From Phycisphaerae bacterium (GTDB lineage Bacteria; Planctomycetota; Phycisphaerae; UBA1845; CAIVHJ01), in the NCBI GenBank assembly GCA_022072405.1, contig JAJVHX010000004.1, positions 62,001-126,000 of the forward strand: DNA of 64,000 nucleotides. The letters run 5' to 3'. Position numbers and translations under genes: made by a program. Positions 37,576 through 46,694 of the stretch are shown one piece after another. Under the pieces are notes generated by a model. The model was not told where the DNA came from and made no database searches. It worked only from the letters and a program-made list of their open reading frames with translations. How positions within the stretch are numbered: the first letter of the stretch is position 1; every line of letters begins with the position of its first letter.

Positions 37576-37604
37576 TTGAACTCGTGGGCCGGTGTCGTTA
37601 CAAT
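37576..37604 (+). promoter_or_regulatory. Sigma-70-like promoter for the nuo operon
   Basis: TTGAAC (37576-37581) and TACAAT (37599-37604) are separated by 17 bases. Transcription would start near 37611, about 58 bases before the nuoI GTG. It is the best pair I found in this 325-base divergent gap. Confidence 0.5.
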
Positions 37605-37668
37605 GCGGCGACTCCGTAGCGGCCGAGGATTTATAAGCATCGGTCCGGCATGAAGTTGGAGCCTGCTG

Positions 37669-38322
37669 GTGGGCGCCTATTTCCGCAACATCTTTCAGAC
37701 CCTCAAGAGTATCTACATCGGCATGCGCATCACGCTGAAATATGCGTACGCCAAGCCGATCACGGTGCAATATCCGGACATGGCTCCCACGCTGCAGAAG
37801 CGGTTTCGCGGGATTCACTATTACGAGATCGAGAAGTGTATCGCCTGTGACATGTGCGCCAAGGCCTGCCCGGTTGACTGTATATATATTGAGAAGAGCG
37901 GGGCCCGAAAAATCGACAAGGCGACCGGAGTAGCCATCGGCGGGGCGATGATCCGCTACGCCATTGATTATTCCAAGTGCATGTTCTGTGCGTTGTGCAC
38001 TTATCCCTGCCCGACGGATTGCATCCACATGGGCAATCTGCATGATATGTCGGGATATGATCGCGAGAGCATGCTGGTGGAATTCACCGAACTGGCCAAA
38101 AAGGGGTTGCAGACACCCGAACCGCTCTGGATGCAGAAAAAGGAACAGCCCGCCTGGGCCAGGCAGATGAAGAGCGAGTGGCAGCAGCGGGCTGCTCCGG
38201 TGTTGGAGGAGATGCGGTTGGCGATGGATCAGGAAGTGATGAAGCAACGGGCGGATAAGGATAAGGAAAAGAAGGCGGCTCCGGCGGCGAAGGCTGAGAA
38301 AGCGGAGAAGGCCGCGGAATAA
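37669..38322 (+). CDS. nuoI: NADH-quinone oxidoreductase subunit I
   Basis: 217 residues. Two 2x[4Fe-4S] ferredoxin motifs, CIACDMCAKACPVDC and CMFCALCTYPCPTDC, carry clusters N6a and N6b, which pass electrons to NuoB in the peripheral arm. The C-terminal 55 residues are a Lys/Ala/Glu-rich tail (AAPAAKAEKAEKAAE) longer than in most homologues. The start is GTG with TTGGAG 7 bases upstream. Placing nuoI first, ahead of nuoA, departs from the usual nuoA-to-nuoN order. Confidence 0.93.
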   Translation: MGAYFRNIFQTLKSIYIGMRITLKYAYAKPITVQYPDMAPTLQKRFRGIHYYEIEKCIACDMCAKACPVDCIYIEKSGARKIDKATGVAIGGAMIRYAIDYSKCMFCALCTYPCPTDCIHMGNLHDMSGYDRESMLVEFTELAKKGLQTPEPLWMQKKEQPAWARQMKSEWQQRAAPVLEEMRLAMDQEVMKQRADKDKEKKAAPAAKAEKAEKAAE

Positions 38323-38352
38323 GCTGCTGACTTCAGACTGCGGGTTAATAGA

Positions 38353-38838
38353 ATGACTTCGACATTACTTATCGCTGATACTGCACGCGGAAATACCAGC
38401 ACCGAGTTCATGTATGGGCTGATGCTGATTCTGGTGGTCGGGTTTCTGATGGCCTTTGTCGTACTGGTGATCGGCAAACTGGTGCGGCCGGCCGTTAGCC
38501 ATCCGGAAAAGGACACACCCTATGAATGCGGCGAGCCGCCGGTCGGCTCGAGCTGGGTGCAGTATGATCTGCGCTTTTACACCGTCGCCCTGGTCTTTAT
38601 TGTGTTTGATGTGGAAATTGTGCTGTTGTGGCCGTGGGCGGTGGTTTATAAGGAGATCGGCTTGGCGGCCTTCTGGCCGTTCCTGATATTTTTCCTGTTG
38701 ATCGCCATTCCTTTTATCTATGAATGGAAATGTGGTTATCTGGAATGGGTGCGCGGCAGCGGCGGGCAGGCGGATGAACCGCCGGTGACCAGCACCGAGT
38801 CGCGACGGTTAAGCGCGACGGCGAAGGCGATGAGTTAA
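38353..38838 (+). CDS. nuoA: NADH-quinone oxidoreductase subunit A
   Basis: 161 residues, three membrane helices. The loop KDTPYECGEPPVGSSWVQYD and the motif RFYTVALVFIVFDVEIVLLWPWA are diagnostic of NuoA. The N- and C-terminal extensions make it longer than the usual 120-150 residues. The ATG lies 30 bases after nuoI. The next gene is separated by a 72-base gap that contains a REP-like palindrome. Confidence 0.93.
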   Translation: MTSTLLIADTARGNTSTEFMYGLMLILVVGFLMAFVVLVIGKLVRPAVSHPEKDTPYECGEPPVGSSWVQYDLRFYTVALVFIVFDVEIVLLWPWAVVYKEIGLAAFWPFLIFFLLIAIPFIYEWKCGYLEWVRGSGGQADEPPVTSTESRRLSATAKAMS

Positions 38839-38866
38839 TCAGTAAGACCGGTGATGAATCTGCTCT

Positions 38867-38890
38867 GCGCGGGCGAAACACCCGCGGCTC
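38867..38890 (+). repeat. REP-like palindrome between nuoA and nuoB
   Basis: GCGCGGGCGAAACACCCGCG followed by GCTC: arms GCGGG/CCCGC with a changed loop, 20 bases before the nuoB ATG. Same orientation as the other copies. Confidence 0.6.
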
Positions 38891-38910
38891 AATAATCGAG
38901 GAATGATTTT

Positions 38911-39405
38911 ATGAGCTGGATTGAGAACCGATTTGAAGAAGGGGTGATCGTGACCTCGCTCGATTGGTTTCTCAATTGGGGAAAAACGAGCAGCATCTGG
39001 CCGATGACCTTCGGTTTGGCGTGTTGCGCGATCGAGATGATGGCCACCGGCGCCAGCCGCTTCGATCTGGATCGCTTCGGGGCGGGCGCTTTCCGGGCGA
39101 CTCCCCGGCAGAGCGATCTGATGATCGTGGCTGGGACAGTGACCTACAAGATGGCCAGCCGGTTGAAGCGGCTCTACAACCAGATGCCCGAACCGAAATA
39201 TGTGATGGCCATGGGGGCCTGCACGATCGGCGGCGGGCCTTATTTCAAGCATGGTTATCATGTGGTCAAAGGTGTGGACCTGGTCGTGCCGGTGGATATT
39301 TACGTGCCCGGTTGTCCGCCCCGGCCGGAAGCGCTGATCGAAGGGCTGATGCGTTTGCAGGATAAAATCCGCAACAGCTCGATCGCGAAAAAAGCGAGCG
39401 CGTGA
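38911..39405 (+). CDS. nuoB: NADH-quinone oxidoreductase subunit B
   Basis: 164 residues. The cluster N2 ligand motif [19 protein letters not shown] is near residue 40, and the other cysteines lie in [11 protein letters not shown] and [15 protein letters not shown]2 is the last cluster before quinone. CGAGGAATG lies before the ATG. The next gene is 124 bases away, unusually far for an nuo operon, and that gap holds another palindrome. Confidence 0.95.
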   Translation: MSWIENRFEEGVIVTSLDWFLNWGKTSSIWPMTFGLACCAIEMMATGASRFDLDRFGAGAFRATPRQSDLMIVAGTVTYKMASRLKRLYNQMPEPKYVMAMGACTIGGGPYFKHGYHVVKGVDLVVPVDIYVPGCPPRPEALIEGLMRLQDKIRNSSIAKKASA

Positions 39406-39454
39406 TGGGTAGTCAAATGTTGAGTGAACGATAACGGATACTGGAAATTAAATT

Positions 39455-39482
39455 CGCGCAGGCTTAAAGCCTGCGGCTCGTT
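39455..39482 (+). repeat. REP-like palindrome between nuoB and nuoC, with compensatory stem change
   Basis: CGCGCAGGCTTAAAGCCTGCGG followed by CTCGTT. Compared with CGGGCT/AGCCCG, the G:C pair is replaced by A:T on both arms (CAGGCT/AGCCTG), so base pairing is preserved although the sequence changed. Confidence 0.65.
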
Positions 39483-39529
39483 GGGTTATGTAGAACATTG
39501 TGACTAATTACTAACGACCAGATACTAAA

Positions 39530-40153
39530 ATGAGCCCCGAAGCGATATGTAATTTATTGAAAAAGCGGTTCGGTGAAGCCATCGTAGCCACGGCCGCTGA
39601 TACACCCCATCCGTGCGCGGTAGTCAGGGCAGTGGACTGGTTGGTGGTGGCCAGGTTCTTACGCGATGATCCGCAATTGCGTTTCAACATGCTACGCTGC
39701 ATTACAGCCCTTGATCTGGTGGCGGATAATAAGCTGGCGGCGGTATATGATCTGGTCGCTATGCACGACAAATGGGCTGCCGGAAACAGGGAACAAGGAA
39801 GAGCCAGCGAACAGACGGGATCGGTCGCCGATGACGGCGGCGGCTTGGATTATGCCTGTTTACATATCTTCGCGGTGCGGATCGAGGTGGAGCGGGCCAA
39901 TCCGCATATTCCGAGCGTGGCGGCGGTCTGGCCGGCGGCGGACTGGCACGAACGCGAAGCCTACGACCTGATGGGCATCCGCTTCGATCAGCATCCTGAT
40001 GAGGTGAGCGACCATGACGGGACGCATCCTCGGCGGATACTTTGCCCCGATGACTGGGAAGGCTATCCGCTCCGCAAGGACTATCTCTACCCGCTGGAAT
40101 ATCATGGCATTCCCGGAACGACCGAATATGAACTGACTTCACCGAAGCATTAG
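39530..40153 (+). CDS. nuoC: NADH-quinone oxidoreductase subunit C
   Basis: 207 residues. The C-terminal half has the NuoC signature: VWPAADWHEREAYDLMGIRFDQHPD and PRRILCPDDWEGYPLRKDY. The N-terminal half holds a low-complexity insertion (AAGNREQGRASEQTGSVADDGGG, residues about 83-105) in the loop before the conserved strand. The ribosome binding site before this ATG is weak. NuoC and NuoD remain separate genes, unlike the fused nuoCD of enterobacteria. Confidence 0.93.
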   Translation: MSPEAICNLLKKRFGEAIVATAADTPHPCAVVRAVDWLVVARFLRDDPQLRFNMLRCITALDLVADNKLAAVYDLVAMHDKWAAGNREQGRASEQTGSVADDGGGLDYACLHIFAVRIEVERANPHIPSVAAVWPAADWHEREAYDLMGIRFDQHPDEVSDHDGTHPRRILCPDDWEGYPLRKDYLYPLEYHGIPGTTEYELTSPKH

Positions 40154-40202
40154 AGGATAGTCGTAAGTAGTCAGTCGTCAGACGTATGTTGTAAGTGATG
40201 AA

Positions 40203-41426
40203 ATGAAGAATCTGATACTCGAATCCCAGCCGGATATTTATTTCGACTCGGAGTTGCAGCAGGATCTGCAGACCGAGGAGATGCTGGTCAACATGGGCCC
40301 GCAGCATCCGGCGACGCACGGTGTGTTGCGGGTGGTATTACGGACCGATGGCGAATATGTGCTGGAGGCGGTCCCGCACATCGGATATCTGCATCGCTGT
40401 GCCGAGAAGATCGGCGAGAATCTCCAGCCCTATCAATATGTCCCCAAGACCGACCGGATGGATTACCTGGCGGCGATGAACAACAACCAGATTTTCAGCA
40501 TCGCCGTCGAAAAACTGGCCGGTCTGCAGGTGCCCGAACGGGCCCGGCAGATTCGGGTCATCATGGCGGAGCTGAACCGCCTCGCCTCGCACCTGGTCGC
40601 CTTCGGAACCTATGGTCTGGACATGGGCGCCTTCACGCCGTTTCTCTATGCTTTTCGCGAACGGGAGATGATCCTTGATCTGTTCGAGATGGTCTGCGGG
40701 GCGCGGCTGACCTACAGCTATATCACTCCCGGCGGGGTGATGGTCGATCTGCCGGAGGGCTTCGTGGAGCGCTGCTACGAGTTTCTCGATTATTTCATGC
40801 CCAAAATCGCCGAATATAACGACCTGCTCAGCTACAACCATATATTCATCAAGCGCACGGCGAATGTCGGCGTGATCTCCGCCGCCGATGCCATTGCCTG
40901 GGGCCTGACCGGACCCGTGCTGCGCGGCAGTGGCGTGCAGTGGGATCTGCGGAAAAATCTGCCCTACGAGGGCTATGAACAATATGAGTTTGAGGTGCCC
41001 GTGGGCATGTCCGCCGGCGGGAAGATGGCGGTGCCGGCCGGTTGGCCTGATACTGTCGTGCCGGAATCAGTGGTGGTGGGTGACAGCTGGAATCGTTATG
41101 CGATGCGCGTGGTGGAAATGTACTGGTCCGCCTTGATCGTGCGGCAGGCGCTGGATCGGCTGGCCCCGGGCGACATCATCGGCAAAGTACCCAAAAACAT
41201 GAAATTGCCGGCGGCGGAGGTTTATTTCGAAGGCGAGGGCGCCCGCGGCCAACTGGGCTTTCTGGTGGTGGGTGATGGTTTCGCCATCCCCGCCCGGGTC
41301 AAAGCCCGTGGACCGAGCTTCTGCAACCTGTCGATTCTCGATCATGTCTGCCGGAACTGCCTGCTGGCCGACGTGCCCGCCATCGTCGGCAGCATCGACG
41401 TCGTCATGGGTGAAGTCGACCGATAG
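40203..41426 (+). CDS. nuoD: NADH-quinone oxidoreductase subunit D
   Basis: 407 residues. Quinone-site motif GPQHPATHGVLRVVLRTDGE at about 30-50, IGYLHRCAEKIGE, RTANVGVISAADAIAWGLTGP, and the C-terminal DVVMGEVDR. It forms the quinone-binding pocket with NuoB. The next reading frame is a small non-nuo gene, where nuoE, nuoF and nuoG would be in a standard operon. Confidence 0.95.
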   Translation: MKNLILESQPDIYFDSELQQDLQTEEMLVNMGPQHPATHGVLRVVLRTDGEYVLEAVPHIGYLHRCAEKIGENLQPYQYVPKTDRMDYLAAMNNNQIFSIAVEKLAGLQVPERARQIRVIMAELNRLASHLVAFGTYGLDMGAFTPFLYAFREREMILDLFEMVCGARLTYSYITPGGVMVDLPEGFVERCYEFLDYFMPKIAEYNDLLSYNHIFIKRTANVGVISAADAIAWGLTGPVLRGSGVQWDLRKNLPYEGYEQYEFEVPVGMSAGGKMAVPAGWPDTVVPESVVVGDSWNRYAMRVVEMYWSALIVRQALDRLAPGDIIGKVPKNMKLPAAEVYFEGEGARGQLGFLVVGDGFAIPARVKARGPSFCNLSILDHVCRNCLLADVPAIVGSIDVVMGEVDR

Positions 41427-41444
41427 TTACTCAAGGGATCTGTC

Positions 41445-41639
41445 ATGTGGGCTTTGTTTCGCTTTATCCGAATATTTCAATTTTTTAATGCCAAGGAAAG
41501 GCAACGCGAAATCCAGCAGAATTTGAAAACGCAACTGGAAGCTCAGCGGGCACAGGCGAGCGGTGCGAATTCCTCTCGACGATTGCTCAAAGAGTTGCGT
41601 GAACTGGAAGAAAATGATCGTCAGGAGTCTCGATCGTGA
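41445..41639 (+). CDS. Small coiled-coil protein in the position of nuoEFG
   Basis: 64 residues. An aromatic, hydrophobic start (MWALFRFIRIFQFF) is followed by a charged helix of about 45 residues with heptad-like spacing. Unrecognised. It begins 18 bases after nuoD, and its stop overlaps the nuoH GTG (GTGA), so it is almost certainly translated and coupled to nuoH. An accessory or assembly role for the membrane arm is a guess. Confidence 0.65.
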   Translation: MWALFRFIRIFQFFNAKERQREIQQNLKTQLEAQRAQASGANSSRRLLKELRELEENDRQESRS

Positions 41640-43177
41640 GTTCATTCTGGGTGCCATGGCGGGAGAATCCGGAACGCTTTCAATTGAAAGGCGCCAAGGC
41701 GGTGGTCTGGGCGATTCCACTGTTTTGTGCCGCGCTGTTCCGGCGTTTTCCTAATATGATTTTCTGGGGTCTGGCTGCGCTGGCGGTGCTGCTGGTCTGG
41801 GTCCACGCAGAACTGCTCAACCTGATGAATTCGTATCTGAATAATCCATCAATTAATCTCGTGCAGGAACATTCCTGGTTCGGCGGGGAACTGAGTCTGG
41901 CTGAAATTCAACGCGGTCTGCAGCCGCTGGTGGGGCAGTCCGCCGGCTGGATCGCCTACCCGCTTTATCCGCTGGGTCACGAGTTGATCCGTGACCTGGT
42001 CGGGCTGGGTGGAATTCTGGGCATCGTCTCGATGATTCCGCTCTTCACCATCTGGTGGGAGCGCAAGGTCAGTGCCCATATTCAGAATCGCCTGGGGCCG
42101 ATGCGCGTCGGTGGCTGGCATGGCTGGACGCAGTCGCTGGCGGATGGGGTCAAGCTGATCGCCAAAGAGGATTTCATTCCGCCGTATGGTGACGGCCCGC
42201 TCTTTCGACTCGCTCCCTATCTGGCTTTCGTTCCCAGCATCGCCGCCTTCATCTTTCTGCCCTTCGGTACGTTGTGGGTTTTTCGGAATACGGAACTGGG
42301 ATTGCTGCTGGTACTGGCCATGCTGGGTGTTGAAGTAATGAGCGTGATCGTGGCCGGCTGGGCGAGCAACAATAAATGGAGTATGTATGGCGGGATGCGG
42401 GAAGCCGCCCAGATGGTTTCTTATGAGATTCCGATGGGGATGGCGTTGATGCTGCCGGTGCTCACCATGGGCACGCTTGATCTGAGCCGCATCGGCGAGT
42501 CGCAGTCCGGCGGCTGGTTCAACTGGCTGGTCTTCAGCAGCCCGCTGATGTTTGCGACGGCGCTGGTCTATTTCATCACCTCACTGGCCAGTGTGAAGCG
42601 TGCCCCGTTCGATATGGCGGAAGCGGAGAGCGAGCTGGTGGCCGGTTTTCTAACCGAGTATTCCGGTTTCCGCTGGTCGATGTTTTTTTTCGGTGAATAT
42701 TGCGCGATGTTTGTGGTCAGCGGACTGGCCACGCTGCTCTTTTTCGGCGGCTGGTATTCACCGCTGCCGGCAGAGTGGGTGACTGGCTGGGCGACGTCGC
42801 TGGGCCTGGGGGGGGTGTGGCGAAACGCTTTTGAAGGGGTGCTTTCCGGCGGACCGCTCTGGTTCATCTTCAAAAGCGTCACGCTGATCTATGTGCAGAT
42901 GTGGGTCCGCTGGACCTTACCGCGAATCCGCATCGATCAACTGCTCTATGCCTGCATCCAGGTGCTCTTGCCGCTGTTGATGGTGCTGCTGTTGGGGCAA
43001 ACGCTCTGGGTCTTGCTGGTTCCCACGAATCATCCGGTTTATGATATCAACCGTTTTGTGTTGGGTGTAATTGGCGCGGTACTGGTGCTCTCGTTCAAGG
43101 TGGCGGCGGTGATGGGTTATCTGCGTCGTCGGCAACTGGTCGGTTATTTGGCCATTGATGCCCTGCCGGGAGCATGA
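41636..43177 (+). CDS. nuoH: NADH-quinone oxidoreductase subunit H, N-terminally extended
   Basis: 513 residues; typical NuoH has 320-430. The conserved core starts near 135 (LFTIWWERKVSAHIQNRLGPMRVG), then KLIAKEDFIPP, YEIPMGMAL and KRAPFDMAEAESELVAGF. The extra N-terminal stretch of about 85 residues has at least one added hydrophobic helix (NMIFWGLAALAVLLVW). NuoH joins the quinone site to the membrane arm. The GTG start is preceded by AGGAG inside the small gene upstream. Confidence 0.93.
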   Translation: MSSFWVPWRENPERFQLKGAKAVVWAIPLFCAALFRRFPNMIFWGLAALAVLLVWVHAELLNLMNSYLNNPSINLVQEHSWFGGELSLAEIQRGLQPLVGQSAGWIAYPLYPLGHELIRDLVGLGGILGIVSMIPLFTIWWERKVSAHIQNRLGPMRVGGWHGWTQSLADGVKLIAKEDFIPPYGDGPLFRLAPYLAFVPSIAAFIFLPFGTLWVFRNTELGLLLVLAMLGVEVMSVIVAGWASNNKWSMYGGMREAAQMVSYEIPMGMALMLPVLTMGTLDLSRIGESQSGGWFNWLVFSSPLMFATALVYFITSLASVKRAPFDMAEAESELVAGFLTEYSGFRWSMFFFGEYCAMFVVSGLATLLFFGGWYSPLPAEWVTGWATSLGLGGVWRNAFEGVLSGGPLWFIFKSVTLIYVQMWVRWTLPRIRIDQLLYACIQVLLPLLMVLLLGQTLWVLLVPTNHPVYDINRFVLGVIGAVLVLSFKVAAVMGYLRRRQLVGYLAIDALPGA

Positions 43178-43261
43178 AGAATTATACGAATTGAGAATAG
43201 TGAATGGTGAAAGCATATATATCAGCCCGGAAGAATAGTTACGGCTGATTCATCATCTTCC

Positions 43262-43876
43262 ATGAATTTCAAATATTACATTTGGGTAATTTTGCTGGTC
43301 AGCAGTGCTGTTCTGCTTTGCGGCGGGCAGACGGCGCTGGCCCAGGAATCTGCGGCGGCTGCGGCGATCGTGCCGGCAAGCGGCCCGCTGGAAGTGATCT
43401 TTTTCTGGGTGCTGGCCATCATGATTATCGGTTCGGCGCTGTGGATTGCTCTGACCGGCAGTGTGGTGCGTATGGCGGTGGGGTTATTCTTCAGCTTCGG
43501 TGGGGTCGCTCTGCTGTTTTTCCTGCTGCAAGCCTACTTTCTGGGTGTCGTGCAGCTCATCGTCTATGTCGGCGGCATCCTCGTGCTGGTGGTGTTCGGC
43601 ATCATGCTGACCTCCAGCTCGCCGCATGTTCGCTATCAGGTACCGCGTATGGAGCTGGCTACCACCGGGCTGGTGAGTCTGCTGCTCTTCATGGTGCTCG
43701 GTCATGTGCTTTATCACGCTCCCTGGTCGACGACCGGTCCGCAGTTGCCCGTCAGTATGAATGAGCTGGGCCGCGGATTGTTGACCGATTACCTGGTGCC
43801 CTTTGAACTCGCTGGTGTTGTCCTGCTGGTAGTGATGGTGGGCGCAGCGTACCTCGCGCGGCAGGAAAAACGCTGA
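43262..43876 (+). CDS. nuoJ: NADH-quinone oxidoreductase subunit J
   Basis: 204 residues, five membrane helices. The NuoJ signature is visible in the third helix region (YFLGVVQLIVYVGGILVLVVFGIML). The first 35 residues look like a signal peptide (LLVSSAVLLCGGQTALAQES), which is not typical of NuoJ; either a true start lies later or the protein has an extra cleaved segment. The ribosome binding site is poor. Confidence 0.9.
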   Translation: MNFKYYIWVILLVSSAVLLCGGQTALAQESAAAAAIVPASGPLEVIFFWVLAIMIIGSALWIALTGSVVRMAVGLFFSFGGVALLFFLLQAYFLGVVQLIVYVGGILVLVVFGIMLTSSSPHVRYQVPRMELATTGLVSLLLFMVLGHVLYHAPWSTTGPQLPVSMNELGRGLLTDYLVPFELAGVVLLVVMVGAAYLARQEKR

Positions 43877-43906
43877 TAGCGAAAAAATGTCCCGGTGCAG
43901 GAGATC

Positions 43907-43933
43907 CGCGCCGGCTGAAGCCCGGGGCTCTTT
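43907..43933 (+). repeat. REP-like palindrome between nuoJ and nuoK
   Basis: CGCGCCGGCTGAAGCCCGGG followed by GCTCTTT: the loop variant TGAA, one mismatch or bulge in the stem, and the intact GGCTCTTT tail. 15 bases before the nuoK ATG. Confidence 0.6.
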
Positions 43934-43947
43934 AAAGAAATTAAAAG

Positions 43948-44262
43948 ATGTTTACGGCGATTGGATTAACTCATTATTTACTGCTGGCGGCGATGCTGTT
44001 CTGCATCGGCTTATGGGTGATGGCCAGTAAGCGCAACGCGATCGGTGTGCTGATCGGCGTGGAACTGATCCTCAATGCCAGCAATATCAACCTGCTGGCA
44101 TTTGCCCGCTACAGTACGGGCGGCATGAATGGCCACCTGATTGCCCTCTTTGTCATTGTGCTGGCGGCAGCCGAGGCGGCGATAGCCATCGCCATCGTGG
44201 TCAACCTCTATAAGAATTTCATGAGCGTGGATGTCGATAAAGCAGCGACGATGAAGAATTAG
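43948..44262 (+). CDS. nuoK: NADH-quinone oxidoreductase subunit K
   Basis: 104 residues, three membrane helices, with the conserved GVLIGVELILNASNINLLAF and LFVIVLAAAEAAIAIAIVVNLYK, including the membrane Glu residues of the proton channel. Full length. The next gene starts 45 bases downstream. Confidence 0.95.
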   Translation: MFTAIGLTHYLLLAAMLFCIGLWVMASKRNAIGVLIGVELILNASNINLLAFARYSTGGMNGHLIALFVIVLAAAEAAIAIAIVVNLYKNFMSVDVDKAATMKN

Positions 44263-44307
44263 GGTATTAAGGGACAGGGTGCAGAGGATCGGGAACAGGG
44301 AACAGAG

Positions 44308-46632
44308 ATGGATGCCGGACAGCAGATCAGTGGATTACTCATTATCGGGGCGGTAGTTCCGCTGCTGATGTTTGTGCTGCTGGCGTTTCTGGGGCCAAGA
44401 CTGGGCAAGCCCTTTGCTTCATTCCCCGCCATTTTCGGCATCCTGGTCAGTTTCGGTTGTGCCGCGCTGGCACTGCAGCGCTGGTGGTATGTGCTCACCG
44501 ACGATGAGCGGGTCGAAGCGGCGGCCTCTGCATATTCCTGGCCTTGGGTCGTACTGGGGGACATCCCCATTCGCTTTGGTGTGCAGCTCGATTCGCTGAC
44601 CATCGCCATGTATTTCATGGTCACCCTGGTCTCCAGTTGTATTTTCATCTTCTCACGCGGCTACATGTCGGGTCACAGTGATGAGGTGGACGGCGTCAGC
44701 AAATATCATCGCTTCTTCGCCTACCTGTCGCTCTTCGCCTTTAGTATGCTGGGGTTGGTCATCAGCGACAGCCTGCTCTTTCTGTTTATCTTCTGGGAAC
44801 TGGTGGGGTTGTGCAGCTACCTGTTGATCGGATATTACTTCGACCGCAAATATGCCAGCAACGCCGCCATCAAGGCCTTCGTCGTCAACCGCGTGGGCGA
44901 TTTCGGATTTATCATCGGGCTGGGGCTGGTGGCGTTGTTTCTGAAGGATTTATCGATCGGTGGTGCGATCGCCGCCTTTCAAAGCCAAAGCTCCGGGGAG
45001 ACCGGCCTGTTCGCCCGTGACACGGCTATCAATCTGTTTGGCTGGTATGTGCGCGGGGATATTGTTGCCACGTTGATGGGCGTGTTTCTATTTTGCGGTT
45101 GCATCGGTAAGAGCGCCCAGGTGCCTCTGCAGGTGTGGTTGCCGGATGCGATGGCGGGTCCCACACCGGTCAGTGCATTGATCCACGCAGCCACAATGGT
45201 GGCGGCGGGCGTTTACCTGGTGGCCCGGATATTCCCCTTGCTGACTCCGGGGGCTCAGGCCGTTGTCGCCATGGTCGGCGGAGTGACACTGATCCTCGCG
45301 GCCTTGATGGCCATCGTCCAGACGGATATCAAAAAGGCACTCGCCTATTCAACTTTATCGCAACTGGGATACATGGTTTTTGGCATGGGCATGGGGGCTT
45401 GGGTGGGGGCGCTGTTCCACCTGATCACTCACGCCTTCTTCAAAGCCATGCTTTTCCTCGGCAGCGGGCAGGTGATCGAAGGCTGCCACCATGAGCAGGA
45501 TATGCGCAAGATGGGCGGCTTGTGGCGCAAGATGCCGGTGACCGCGTTCACTTTCCTGGTCGGCGTATTGGCGATTTCCGGCGTGGGCTGGCCGGGAAAG
45601 AACACTACGCCCTTTTTCGGATTGGGCGGTTATTACAGCAAAGATGAGATTCTGGCGGTAGCCTGGTTCCAGACCTATGGCTTGTCCGCCGCATCCGATG
45701 GTCACCATGCCGGCAATTTTCGAGAGAGAGCGACCGATCCGCTCACGAACGCGCACGGTTATGATTCAGTGATCCTGGCAGGATATTCTGCTGAAGAAGG
45801 CCAGCATCAGACGGCCCATGCCGGATTGGAGACCGCCTCGGGGTTGAAGAGCGATGCCAGTCTGCAACCCTGGATACCCAAGTGGCTGGTCTGGCTGGCG
45901 ATCATCACCGCCTGGATTACGCCGTTCTATATGATGCGAGTCTGGTGGCTGACCTTCATGGGCAAGCCGCGAGACGAACCTGTCTATCATCACGCTCACG
46001 AATCGCCGGGGATGTATATTCCGCTGGTCATTCTGGCGATCGGAACCTTTGCTGCCAGTTGGTTCCTGTTCCGCGGTCTGATCGTTGATGCCGCCCAACA
46101 CGTCGCTCACATCAGCAAGCTCGTCGTACCACTCGACGGCCATGAACATCTGATTCATGCTTTTTCCGGGCCGGCCCTCAATAAACTCGTCTGGCCGGCG
46201 TTCATCGTGGGCTTCATCGCGGCGTTCTTCATCTATCGCCGAGGGTTGAAACTGGCAGAGCGGATTATCGACCTGCCGGTGGTGGAGCAGTTTTACTGGA
46301 TTCTGTGGCAGAAGTTTTACTTTGACGAAGCCTACAACAAGCTGGTTCTGGCGGGAACCATTCTGTTTTCGCGGATCTGCGGCTGGTTTGATAAATGGGT
46401 GGTTGATTTTGTGCTGGTCGAAGGCTGCGCCCGGGTGGTCAAGGGTCTGGCGTTCTTTTCCGGTCAGCGGCTGGATGCGGGCGGCATCGATCAGGTGGCG
46501 GAAAATCTGGGCCGAACCGCTTTCCGCATCGGTGATTTATTCCGGGCGGTGCAGACCGGCCGGATACGTAATTACGTGATTTATACTGCCGCCACGCTGG
46601 CGGTGGTCATCAGTGTGATGGTGTGGTGGTAA
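44308..46632 (+). CDS. nuoL: NADH-quinone oxidoreductase subunit L, with hydrophilic insertion
   Basis: 774 residues, antiporter-like proton-pumping subunit. Core motifs: FIFWELVGLCSYLLIGYYF, KSAQVPLQVWLPDAMAGPTPVSALIHAATMVAAG and ITHAFFKAMLFLGSG. Between the conserved YYSKDEILA helix and the ITPFYMMRVWWLTFMG region lies a hydrophilic, His-rich insertion of about 60 residues (about 461-522), making it longer than the usual 610-680. The C-terminus has the lateral helix region (QFYWILWQKFYFDEAYNKLV). Confidence 0.94.
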   Translation: MDAGQQISGLLIIGAVVPLLMFVLLAFLGPRLGKPFASFPAIFGILVSFGCAALALQRWWYVLTDDERVEAAASAYSWPWVVLGDIPIRFGVQLDSLTIAMYFMVTLVSSCIFIFSRGYMSGHSDEVDGVSKYHRFFAYLSLFAFSMLGLVISDSLLFLFIFWELVGLCSYLLIGYYFDRKYASNAAIKAFVVNRVGDFGFIIGLGLVALFLKDLSIGGAIAAFQSQSSGETGLFARDTAINLFGWYVRGDIVATLMGVFLFCGCIGKSAQVPLQVWLPDAMAGPTPVSALIHAATMVAAGVYLVARIFPLLTPGAQAVVAMVGGVTLILAALMAIVQTDIKKALAYSTLSQLGYMVFGMGMGAWVGALFHLITHAFFKAMLFLGSGQVIEGCHHEQDMRKMGGLWRKMPVTAFTFLVGVLAISGVGWPGKNTTPFFGLGGYYSKDEILAVAWFQTYGLSAASDGHHAGNFRERATDPLTNAHGYDSVILAGYSAEEGQHQTAHAGLETASGLKSDASLQPWIPKWLVWLAIITAWITPFYMMRVWWLTFMGKPRDEPVYHHAHESPGMYIPLVILAIGTFAASWFLFRGLIVDAAQHVAHISKLVVPLDGHEHLIHAFSGPALNKLVWPAFIVGFIAAFFIYRRGLKLAERIIDLPVVEQFYWILWQKFYFDEAYNKLVLAGTILFSRICGWFDKWVVDFVLVEGCARVVKGLAFFSGQRLDAGGIDQVAENLGRTAFRIGDLFRAVQTGRIRNYVIYTAATLAVVISVMVWW

Positions 46633-46656
46633 CCGTAATCGGCGGTCACGTATTCA

Positions 46657-46682
46657 CGCGGGTATAAAACCCGCGGTTCTTT
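46657..46682 (+). repeat. REP-like palindrome between nuoL and nuoM
   Basis: CGCGGGTATAAAACCCGCGG followed by TTCTTT: CGCGGGT pairs with ACCCGCG, so the stem is intact although the inner bases and loop differ from the core copy. 12 bases before the nuoM ATG. Confidence 0.6.
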
Positions 46683-46694
46683 AGGATAAGTGCG

